Shown: piece after piece, positions 26,126 to 33,276 of the stretch
How the letters are laid out: each line of letters starts with the position of its first letter
How positions within the stretch are numbered: position 1 is the first letter of the stretch
Assembly (NCBI GenBank): GCA_045643885.1
Contig: JAZRFY010000029.1
Span: 53,796 to 117,795, forward strand
Source: RGIG4608 sp045643885
Lineage (GTDB): Bacteria > Bacillota > Clostridia > Oscillospirales > CAG-272
DNA: 64,000 nucleotides
Reading direction: 5' to 3'
Translations under genes and position numbers: made by a program
Notes under the pieces: generated by a model
The model's database searches: none
Seen by the model: the letters and a program-made list of their open reading frames with translations, nothing else
Told to the model about the DNA's origin: nothing

Positions 26126-26168
26126 TGTTGAAATATAAAATTAGTTCATAAAATAAGGAGGATAAATT

Positions 26169-27038
26169 ATGAAGCTATATGCCCCGAGCTACTACCAAGA
26201 ATTTGTTTGTGTCGCAAGCAAGTGCAAGCACTCTTGTTGTATTGGTTGGGAAATTGATATTGACGAAGCATCGTTATCAAAATATGATTCCCTTTCTGCT
26301 AAATACGGTAACGAGATTAGAGAAAGCATAGATTATTCTTCTACTCCACATTTTAGGTTAACTGAAAATGAGAGGTGCACCCATCTTGACTGCAATGGGT
26401 TGTGTAAAATAATCAGATCAGTCGGTGAGGAATATCTTTGTGATATTTGTCGTGAGCATCCTAGATTCTATAATTTTACAAATTACGGCAAGGAGGTAGG
26501 TCTTGGCATTTCGTGCGAAGAAGCTTGCCGGATTATTATGAATTCGGATGATTATGACAAGTTTTACGTTGTTGGAGAAACCGACGGCATTCTTGACGTT
26601 TGTGACTTTGATGCTTTAGAGCATAGACAATGTATATATAAAATTTTGAAAGATTCTTCCCTTGGCTTTGATGAAAAGATAAATGCAATATTATCAAGAT
26701 ACGATCTGGATATTTCAACCTTTGATTTTAATGAGGTGTTTTCCTTATTGGAATATCTTGATGAAGGTCATAGAGAGATATTTTCTAATGGAAAGATCAA
26801 TCACGGAATCCAGAATCCTAACAAGTTGATAAGACTTTTGGCTTATTTTATATACCGTCATTGCTCCGAGGCTGTTGATAAGGAAGAATTTAAGGCATCG
26901 CTTGGCTTGTCAATCATATTGACGTATTTAACTGGGTCCATTTCTTGTGATAATATAGAAGAAATTGCAAGGGTTGTTTCCGAAGAAATTGAGTATTCGG
27001 AAAATAATGCTGATTCTATTAAAGAAATGTTTTATTAA
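26169..27038 (+). CDS. FliB-like (flagellin lysine-N-methylase family) cysteine-cluster protein
   Basis: A 289-residue protein whose N-terminal 120 residues hold many cysteines: Cys14, 19, 23, 24, 70, 75, 79, 91, 94, 116 and 120. This is the metal-cluster region of the FliB/YkgJ group, usually annotated as flagellin lysine-N-methylase. The rest is helical and unremarkable. No flagellar gene is in the window, and the gene stands alone between its own promoter and a terminator-like hairpin. The methylase role on flagellin is therefore not supported here; a metal-cluster protein with an unknown target is the safer reading. AAGGAGG precedes the ATG. Confidence 0.75.
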   Translation: MKLYAPSYYQEFVCVASKCKHSCCIGWEIDIDEASLSKYDSLSAKYGNEIRESIDYSSTPHFRLTENERCTHLDCNGLCKIIRSVGEEYLCDICREHPRFYNFTNYGKEVGLGISCEEACRIIMNSDDYDKFYVVGETDGILDVCDFDALEHRQCIYKILKDSSLGFDEKINAILSRYDLDISTFDFNEVFSLLEYLDEGHREIFSNGKINHGIQNPNKLIRLLAYFIYRHCSEAVDKEEFKASLGLSIILTYLTGSISCDNIEEIARVVSEEIEYSENNADSIKEMFY

Positions 27039-27045
27039 TAATTTA

Positions 27046-27073
27046 TAGGCATCGGTTATATGATCGATGCCTA
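27046..27073 (+). terminator. Terminator-like hairpin after the FliB-like gene
   Basis: TAGGCATCG pairs with CGATGCCTA over 9 bases with a 10-base loop. The following AATTTATTGTT is only partly U-rich, so efficiency is uncertain. Confidence 0.6.
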
Positions 27074-27092
27074 AATTTATTGTTAAGTATTA

Positions 27093-27121
27093 TTGAAATC
27101 ATGATAAATTTGTGATATAAT
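27093..27121 (+). promoter_or_regulatory. Promoter of the metF-metH cluster
   Basis: TTGAAA (27093-27098), 17 bases, TATAAT (27116-27121), 32 bases before metF. The leader is too short for a SAM riboswitch or T-box, and none was seen. Confidence 0.7.
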
Positions 27122-27152
27122 AATTAATAATATACTCGAATCGAGGATTTAT

Positions 27153-28013
27153 ATGAAAATCAGTGAAATTATCAAAGGAAGCAAGCCCTCTCTCTCTTTT
27201 GAGGTTTTTCCTCCCAAAACAAATGATAAATATGAAAGCGTTTCAAAGGCAGTGTCTGAAATAGCGTCGCTTTCTCCGTCATATATGAGCGTTACATACG
27301 GCGCAGGCGGTGGAACAAGTGAATTTACTTCAAAAATTGCCAAGGAAGTATCATCATATGGAGTTACTTCCCTTGCCCATCTTTCTTGCATTTCTTCAAC
27401 CAAGAAACAAGTGAAAGATCAGCTCTCTGCTTTAAGTGAAATTGGCATAGATAATATTCTTGCATTGAGAGGTGATATTCCTCAGGGGCTTGATAAATCG
27501 TCGCTTGAGTATAGATATGCATATGAATTGATCGATGAGATTAAAAGCTTTGGAAACTTTTGCATCGGCGGTGCTTGCTATCCCGAAACGCATCCCGAAA
27601 GTGAAAGCATTGAAAAGGACATTGAATATCTTAAAATCAAGGTTGATCACGGCTGCGATTTTTTGACAACTCAGATGTTTTTTGATAATGATATATTCTA
27701 TCGTTTTGTTGATAGATTGAATGATAACGGTATTGACGTGCCCGTTATACCAGGCATTATGCCCATTACCGCATATTCTCAGATTGATAGAATGGTGATG
27801 ATCTCCGGAAACGAGCTTCCCTCTTCGTTCATAAATATGATAAATAAATATCAAAACGATCCCGTTTCACTTAAGCTTGCGGGTATTGAATTTGCAACAA
27901 AGCAAGCAAGAGAAATATATGAACGAGGTTATAATGCAGTACACATCTATTCAATGAACAAATATGATGTTGCTAAACATATTCAAGCAAATTTAGAGGA
28001 TATAGTTAAATGA
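27153..28013 (+). CDS. metF: 5,10-methylenetetrahydrofolate reductase
   Basis: A 286-residue flavoenzyme barrel. SFEVFPPKT near the start holds the conserved glutamate, and VTYGAGGGTSEFT follows. It makes 5-methyl-THF, the methyl donor used by the MetH encoded two genes later. The stop overlaps the next ATG (ATGA), so the cluster is translated together. Confidence 0.95.
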   Translation: MKISEIIKGSKPSLSFEVFPPKTNDKYESVSKAVSEIASLSPSYMSVTYGAGGGTSEFTSKIAKEVSSYGVTSLAHLSCISSTKKQVKDQLSALSEIGIDNILALRGDIPQGLDKSSLEYRYAYELIDEIKSFGNFCIGGACYPETHPESESIEKDIEYLKIKVDHGCDFLTTQMFFDNDIFYRFVDRLNDNGIDVPVIPGIMPITAYSQIDRMVMISGNELPSSFINMINKYQNDPVSLKLAGIEFATKQAREIYERGYNAVHIYSMNKYDVAKHIQANLEDIVK

Positions 28014-28591
28014 TATTTGATGACGTTGTATACGGAAAAATTGAATCGAATAATGTTTCTCCAAGTGAAGTTGAGCTTTCTGCAAGATTGAATGCTAAGG
28101 TCAAGCTTTCCGATTATAAGGAATATATTGACAAGGTAAATGAGGTTGCAAGCTATAAATTTGCTTATGTCAGATTGCCTGTATCTATAAGTGGAGACAT
28201 ATGCAGCTTTGAGTTTGCTTCTGTTGTAAGCAATTCGTTATCAAGAGTGCTTAACGGATGCTCAGATGTAATATTTTTAGCGGTTAGCGCAGGAGTCGAA
28301 GTGGATAGATTGATTGCACGGTCAAGCATTAATTGCAAGGCGGATGCTTTTATTTTCGATGCTATAGGTTCAGCTATGGTTGAAGCTTGTGCTGACATCA
28401 TTACTGATAAAATTGCCTGTGACATTCCTTGCACAAGGAGATTCAGTCCTGGATATGCAGACTTCCCCATTGGATTTCAAAAGCAATTGCTTTCCAGATT
28501 GAATGCCGACAAAACCGTTGGTATTTCTCTTTCGACAAATAATTTGATGATACCTATGAAATCTATAACAGCACTTATTGGAATCCTTTAA
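28010..28591 (+). CDS. Methionine synthase activation-domain protein (stand-alone)
   Basis: A 193-residue protein equivalent to the SAM-binding reactivation domain that normally forms the C-terminus of MetH. It has the conserved RFSPGYADFPIGFQKQLLSRL segment near residue 142, matching the RxxxGY SAM-binding motif. It would bring SAM and an electron donor to re-methylate oxidised cobalamin on the neighbouring MetH, which lacks this domain. It overlaps metF by 4 bases and is followed by metH 13 bases later. Split arrangements like this are known in Clostridia and Thermotogae. Confidence 0.88.
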   Translation: MIFDDVVYGKIESNNVSPSEVELSARLNAKVKLSDYKEYIDKVNEVASYKFAYVRLPVSISGDICSFEFASVVSNSLSRVLNGCSDVIFLAVSAGVEVDRLIARSSINCKADAFIFDAIGSAMVEACADIITDKIACDIPCTRRFSPGYADFPIGFQKQLLSRLNADKTVGISLSTNNLMIPMKSITALIGIL

Positions 28592-28604
28592 GAAAGGAGA
28601 TTTT

Positions 28605-30980
28605 ATGAACAAAATAATTGAACTCATAAATAAAAGGCGCGTATATTTTGACGGTGGAATGGGCTCGATGCTTCAAAAAAGAGGCTTGAAGCCCGGCGAA
28701 TTGCCCGAAATTTGGAGTATAGAGCATCCCGATATTATAGAGGATATTCATCGTCAATATTTGGTTGCAGGTGCAAACGTAATAACTACAAACACATTTG
28801 GTGTTAACTCATTAAAGCACGAAAATTATGCCGAATTGATTAAGGCATCCATTGAATGTGTAACCAAAGCAAAGGCTGGCTTTGAGGATGCCTTCGTAGC
28901 TTTAGATATAGGTCCTTTGGGAAGATTTCTTGAGCCCATCGGAGATCTTGAGTTTGAAGCTGCAGTTGAGATTTTTGCTAAGAATATCAGGGTTGCTAAT
29001 GAGGTCGGTGTCGATCTTATTATAATTGAAACAATGACCGACTCCTATGAAACCAAGGCAGCAGTAATAGCGGCAAAGGAAAATTCAAGCCTTCCTGTTT
29101 TTGTAACAAACGTTTATGATGAAAACGGAAAAACCTTGACTGGTAGCACGCCTGAGTCCATGATTTCTATGCTTGAAGGTCTTTCAGTTGATGCGATTGG
29201 TATGAACTGCTCATTAGGTCCTGACAAGATGATACCTCTTATAGAGCGCTTTTATAAAGCTTCATCAACTCCGATAATTTGCAATCCTAATGCTGGTCTT
29301 CCCAAAATCATTGATGGAAAAACATCGTATTCACTCGATGCAAACGAGTTTGCAGACTACGTAAAGATTCTTGCAGAAAAAGGAGCAAATATACTTGGTG
29401 GATGCTGCGGCACTGAACCTGATTACATTAAAAGGGTTGTCGAGATTACAAAAGACATTCCGTTAAATGCTATTACTAAGAAAGAAGCAACTTTAGTATC
29501 TTCTTATACTCACACATTAGAAATCAATAAAACTCCAGCTTTGATAGGTGAACGCATAAATCCGACCGGCAAGCCCAAGTTCAAGCAAGCTTTGAGAGAA
29601 GGTGATATGAATTATATTCTCAATTTGGGCATCAAACAGGCAGATCTTGGTGTGCATCTACTTGACGTTAATGTGGGACTTCCCGAGATTGATGAAGAAA
29701 CAATGCTTGCCAAAACTGTGGCTTCTTTACAATCAATTTGCGACCTTCCCTTGCAGCTTGATTCAAATAATGCTAAAGCTCTTGCAAAAGCAATGAGGAT
29801 ATATAACGGCAAGCCTTTGATAAACTCAGTAAACGGTGACTTGGAGAGTATGGATGCTATCTTCCCCCTTGTTAAGAAATATGGTGGTGTGGTTATTGCT
29901 CTTACTCTTGATAATAGTGGCATTCCTGAGACTCCTCAAGGTAGAGTTGACATTGCAAAGCGTATCATTGAACGCGCCAAAGCATATGGTATCCCTTCAC
30001 ACAACATAATCTTTGATCCACTTGCTATGACTGTTGCTACAAATCCCGATAATGCAAATATAACTTTAGAAACGGTCAAAATGTTAAGTGAGCTTGGATA
30101 TAAAACCAGCCTTGGAATATCAAACGTATCTTTTGGTATGCCAAACAGAGATAAGATTAACGTCCCCTTCTTTGCTGATGCCTTGAAAAACGGATTGTCA
30201 TGTGCAATTATGAATCCGAATTCTCTTCCGATGATGACTGTATATAGCAAATATATAGATTATCAAAGTGGAGTGCTTTCATTAGACGAATTTAATGCTT
30301 ATATCGACGATTGTATAAGTAGTGATACAAACCACCCTGTATTGACGGCAAAAGATGCTCATATAGCAAATATAAGCCTTAAAGAAGCAATAGTGAAAGG
30401 CTTGTTATCTCAAACTACAGAGTTAACTATTTCATTGCTTGAAGCTTTTGAACCGCTTGATATCATAAATAATGAGATTATTCCTGCACTTAATGAGGTG
30501 GGTGAATCCTTTGACAAGCAAATTATTTTCTTGCCTCAATTATTGAACAGTGCTGAATGCTCAAGTCAGGCATTCTCTCTTATCAAAGAAAAGATGCCGC
30601 AGGGGGAATCAAAAGGTAAGTCTGTAATTCTTGCTACTGTTAAGGGTGATATTCACGATATAGGAAAAAATATCGTTAAGCTTTTGATTGAAAGCTATGG
30701 CTTTAAGGTATATGATCTTGGCAAGGACGTTTCTCCTGAAGCGATACTCGAAGCAGTTAAAAAGCATTCGTGCAGTTTTGTTGCACTTTCTGCTCTTATG
30801 ACAACAACTCTTCCTTCTATGGAAAAGACAATTCAACTTTTACATTCCTATGATGAAAGCATTAAAATCATGGTTGGTGGGGCTGTATTGACCGAAGAAT
30901 ATTCAAAGCAGATAGGTGCTGACTTCTATGGCAAGGATGCAATAAGTGCTGCCAAAATAGTAGAAGAATATTATAAATAA
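28605..30980 (+). CDS. metH: Cobalamin-dependent methionine synthase lacking the activation domain
   Basis: A 791-residue enzyme. Domains in order are homocysteine methyltransferase (about 1-290, zinc ligands NCSLG and GGCCGT), pterin-binding (about 310-560, starting ERINPTGK), cobalamin cap, and cobalamin-binding with GDIHDIGKNIV, SALMTTT and GGAVLT. The histidine of DxHxxG ligates cobalt. It transfers methyl from 5-methyl-THF to homocysteine. Its activation domain is the separate upstream gene. GAAAGGAG fixes the ATG at 28605 rather than an upstream in-frame codon. A terminator follows at once. Confidence 0.96.
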   Translation: MNKIIELINKRRVYFDGGMGSMLQKRGLKPGELPEIWSIEHPDIIEDIHRQYLVAGANVITTNTFGVNSLKHENYAELIKASIECVTKAKAGFEDAFVALDIGPLGRFLEPIGDLEFEAAVEIFAKNIRVANEVGVDLIIIETMTDSYETKAAVIAAKENSSLPVFVTNVYDENGKTLTGSTPESMISMLEGLSVDAIGMNCSLGPDKMIPLIERFYKASSTPIICNPNAGLPKIIDGKTSYSLDANEFADYVKILAEKGANILGGCCGTEPDYIKRVVEITKDIPLNAITKKEATLVSSYTHTLEINKTPALIGERINPTGKPKFKQALREGDMNYILNLGIKQADLGVHLLDVNVGLPEIDEETMLAKTVASLQSICDLPLQLDSNNAKALAKAMRIYNGKPLINSVNGDLESMDAIFPLVKKYGGVVIALTLDNSGIPETPQGRVDIAKRIIERAKAYGIPSHNIIFDPLAMTVATNPDNANITLETVKMLSELGYKTSLGISNVSFGMPNRDKINVPFFADALKNGLSCAIMNPNSLPMMTVYSKYIDYQSGVLSLDEFNAYIDDCISSDTNHPVLTAKDAHIANISLKEAIVKGLLSQTTELTISLLEAFEPLDIINNEIIPALNEVGESFDKQIIFLPQLLNSAECSSQAFSLIKEKMPQGESKGKSVILATVKGDIHDIGKNIVKLLIESYGFKVYDLGKDVSPEAILEAVKKHSCSFVALSALMTTTLPSMEKTIQLLHSYDESIKIMVGGAVLTEEYSKQIGADFYGKDAISAAKIVEEYYK

Positions 30981-30983
30981 ATT

Positions 30984-31009
30984 AAGCCGAGTAAATCCTC
31001 GGCTTTTTT
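30984..31009 (+). terminator. Terminator of the metH unit
   Basis: AAGCCGAG / CTCGGCTT, 8 pairs, 6-base loop, then six Ts. It touches the stop codon of the convergent cysK gene, so it may also serve cysK weakly. Confidence 0.85.
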
Positions 31010-31871
31010 ATATGTATCGTTCCCCATTGTCGGCAAAAATCAAAACGATATTTTGATTTTTCTTATCAAGACGTTTGGATACTTCGATTGCAGCGGATAA
31101 TACTGCACATGAAGAAATTCCTGCAAAAATCGAGGCTTTTTCAAGCAAAATCTTGCTTGCTGTTTGACAACTGTCATAGTCTGTTTTAATGATATTATCT
31201 ACTACTGACATATCTAAAATTGATGGTACAAATCCAGCGCCGATTCCTTGTATGTTGTGAGGGTAGCTTTGAGGTAAAACTCCGTAAATTTTTGTTTTTT
31301 GATCTTTGCTTTTGAAGTACTTGCCGATACCTGTTATAGATCCACCTGAGCCTATACCTACCACAATCGCATCAACTTTGTTCAGACTTTGGTCAATTTC
31401 TTTTGCAGTATTTTCAAAATGAACTTTAACACATGACGGATTATTAAATTGATTACAATAATACGCGTTATTGGTATCAGCTATCTTTTGTGCAAGATCA
31501 ATTGCACCACTCATTCCCTTGCTTTTATCAGTTAAATGAATTGATGCGTTGTATTTCTTCATTAATTTAATTCTTTGCTCACTCATGTTTTCAGGCATTG
31601 TGATAAAGCACTTATATCCTTTTATTTGCGAGATTGCTGCCAAAGCTATTCCCAAATTTCCGGAGCTTGCTTCAACTATGGTTTTAGAAAGCAAATTCCC
31701 CTCTTTTTCGGCATCATCGATTAATTGCAAGGCAGCTCTATCCTTTATAGAACCAAATGGATTGAAATACTCTAATTTTGCAAATAACCTATTTGAAATG
31801 CCATAATATTTTTCGATTTCTTGAAGCCTTATAAGTGGAGTATTACCTATAGTTGATAAAATATTTTGCAT
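31008..31871 (-). CDS. cysK: Cysteine synthase (O-acetylserine sulfhydrylase)
   Basis: A 287-residue PLP enzyme. The cofactor lysine is in NPFGSIKDRAA (near residue 42), the substrate loop is EASSGNLGIALA, and the phosphate-binding loop is GSGGSITG. It makes cysteine from O-acetylserine and sulphide. It is a little shorter than typical CysK (about 310), mainly at the C-terminus. GAGGTGA precedes the ATG. It diverges from a lipase-like gene across a region with nested inverted repeats. No T-box was found in that gap. Confidence 0.92.
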   Translation of the reverse strand: MQNILSTIGNTPLIRLQEIEKYYGISNRLFAKLEYFNPFGSIKDRAALQLIDDAEKEGNLLSKTIVEASSGNLGIALAAISQIKGYKCFITMPENMSEQRIKLMKKYNASIHLTDKSKGMSGAIDLAQKIADTNNAYYCNQFNNPSCVKVHFENTAKEIDQSLNKVDAIVVGIGSGGSITGIGKYFKSKDQKTKIYGVLPQSYPHNIQGIGAGFVPSILDMSVVDNIIKTDYDSCQTASKILLEKASIFAGISSCAVLSAAIEVSKRLDKKNQNIVLIFADNGERYI

Positions 31872-31884
31872 GGATTCACCTCAT

Positions 31885-31952
31885 GCAATAATATTAGAAA
31901 AAATAATAAAAAATTCATTATTTTTTCATGCTTCTTATTGAAATATTATTGC
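31885..31952. repeat. Nested perfect inverted repeats in the cysK / SGNH intergenic region
   Basis: Outer arms GCAATAATATT (31885-31895) and AATATTATTGC (31942-31952) are exact reverse complements. Inside them GAAAAAATAAT (31897-31907) and ATTATTTTTTC (31917-31927) also pair exactly. The right outer arm overlaps the -35 edge and spacer of the rightward promoter. Confidence 0.7.
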
Positions 31953-31966
31953 CAATGTGATAGAAT
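31938..31966 (+). promoter_or_regulatory. Promoter of the SGNH-hydrolase gene
   Basis: TTGAAA (31938-31943), 17 bases, TAGAAT (31961-31966), 33 bases before the ATG at 31999. An arm of the inverted repeat lies within its spacer. Confidence 0.65.
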
Positions 31967-31998
31967 AATAAAAGTAATTAATCTTGAAAGGTTTATAT

Positions 31999-32730
31999 AT
32001 GAGAGATAAAAATTCGTTTGGTATAATTGTTCTTGTTTTGCTGGTAATATGTCTTCTTCTATTAGTGGCATTGAACGTGATTATATTATCTGATGATACT
32101 ACTGTTGATAACGGCGAGGTTGACAACGGCGTTATTCTTCCTCTTAGCGCAGATGCAGGTCAAGAGTACGTTGATAGCTTATATTTTGTTGGTGATTCTA
32201 CAACATATCATTTTTTTAAGGGTGGTATAGACAAGAGCCATCTCTTGCTTCCCTCAAGCTTTACATTGAGCTTGAATTCTGAAATTTGTGACGTTTTGGT
32301 AGGCGACACAAATCTTACTATTCCCGAATCAATTAAAGCAAATAATGCAAAGTATGTTATTATTACACTTGGCGTTAACGGAGCTGACAGATTTTCGGAA
32401 ACTGCTTATAAGACCTACTATAACAAGCTTATTAATGCAATTAAGCTGTCTTCGCCTTCGACTAAAATTATACTTCAGTCTGCATTCCCTGTTACAAAAG
32501 ATTATAGTGACAAGGACAACGGAATATCTAACGAAGGCATAAACAGGTTAAATGGATGGTTGAAGGAAATTGCCAAAGAGCAAGGTCTTCCCTATCTTGA
32601 TACTCAATCCGTTCTTAAGGGTGCCAACGGCGCTATGATCGAGGATTACAGTGAGGGTGACGGCGTTCACATGAATGCTAAAGCTTATAAAGCAATACTC
32701 GAATATATTAGAACTCACGCATATAAATAA
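31999..32730 (+). CDS. Membrane-anchored SGNH/GDSL hydrolase
   Basis: A 243-residue protein with an N-terminal membrane anchor (about residues 8-31) and an extracytoplasmic SGNH hydrolase domain. The nucleophile is Ser67 in VGDSTT. The glycine and asparagine blocks follow (TLGVNG), and the C-terminal DGVHMN gives the Asp/His pair. Such proteins remove acyl groups from glycans, lipids or wall polymers outside the cell; the substrate is unknown. The ATG at 31999 has AAAGG upstream; a TTG five codons earlier is less likely. It is followed 9 bases later by a DUF4358 gene, a frequent clostridial pairing. Confidence 0.85.
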   Translation: MRDKNSFGIIVLVLLVICLLLLVALNVIILSDDTTVDNGEVDNGVILPLSADAGQEYVDSLYFVGDSTTYHFFKGGIDKSHLLLPSSFTLSLNSEICDVLVGDTNLTIPESIKANNAKYVIITLGVNGADRFSETAYKTYYNKLINAIKLSSPSTKIILQSAFPVTKDYSDKDNGISNEGINRLNGWLKEIAKEQGLPYLDTQSVLKGANGAMIEDYSEGDGVHMNAKAYKAILEYIRTHAYK

Positions 32731-32739
32731 GGAGATACT

Positions 32740-33240
32740 ATGAAGAAAGATAAATTATTGATTTTAGTTATAGCTTTGGCTCTTGTTATTGGAGTTGTAA
32801 TAGCTATTGCAGTTGCTTCAGGTAACAATTACACTGACACTTATTCTTCCCCTGAGATTTACGAAAACGTTAAAGACAGCTTCGTTACTGAAGGCGGAAC
32901 AAAAGTGCTTGACGATGACGTTATTCTTGAATTTACAGACAAGGATATAGATTATCTGGTAGATTATATTGTAATCAAAGCAAACAATGCAAAGAATATC
33001 AATGAAATTGGTATTTTTAAGCTTAAGGATGGCAAGGCCGCTGAATTTAAGAAGATTGTTACTCAGTATCTTGAAGGAATTCAACAAAAATATCGTGCTA
33101 TGGATTACTTCCCTGAAGAGGTTGAAAAGATAGATTGCGCTAAGGTTGAGGTTTATGGTAATTACGTAATCTATTCCTTCTTGAATGAGAATGATACCGA
33201 AGCATTTTACAGAGCAGTTGAAAATTTAATTACAAAATAA
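32740..33240 (+). CDS. DUF4358 domain protein
   Basis: A 166-residue protein with an N-terminal signal or anchor segment (about residues 5-26) and an extracytoplasmic alpha/beta domain. The pattern matches DUF4358 (NINEIGIFKLKDGKAAEFK and a C-terminal YVIYSFLNEND). The function of this domain is not known. It is often next to a lipase-like gene, as here, so the two may act together at the cell surface; that is inference. GGAG precedes the ATG and a strong terminator follows. Confidence 0.8.
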   Translation: MKKDKLLILVIALALVIGVVIAIAVASGNNYTDTYSSPEIYENVKDSFVTEGGTKVLDDDVILEFTDKDIDYLVDYIVIKANNAKNINEIGIFKLKDGKAAEFKKIVTQYLEGIQQKYRAMDYFPEEVEKIDCAKVEVYGNYVIYSFLNENDTEAFYRAVENLITK

Positions 33241-33244
33241 AATT

Positions 33245-33275
33245 AACGGCAATATCAAACGATATTGCCGTTTTT
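33245..33275 (+). terminator. Bidirectional terminator between DUF4358 gene and uvrA
   Basis: AACGGCAATATC / GATATTGCCGTT, 12 perfect pairs, 4-base loop, U-run on the plus side and a T-rich tract on the minus side. It ends both converging units. Confidence 0.9.
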
Positions 33276-33276
33276 G

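Noticed and set aside
31872..31984. T-box or sulphur riboswitch upstream of cysK
   Set aside because: The gap is only about 110 bases to the next gene, and no T-box sequence or S-box core is visible.
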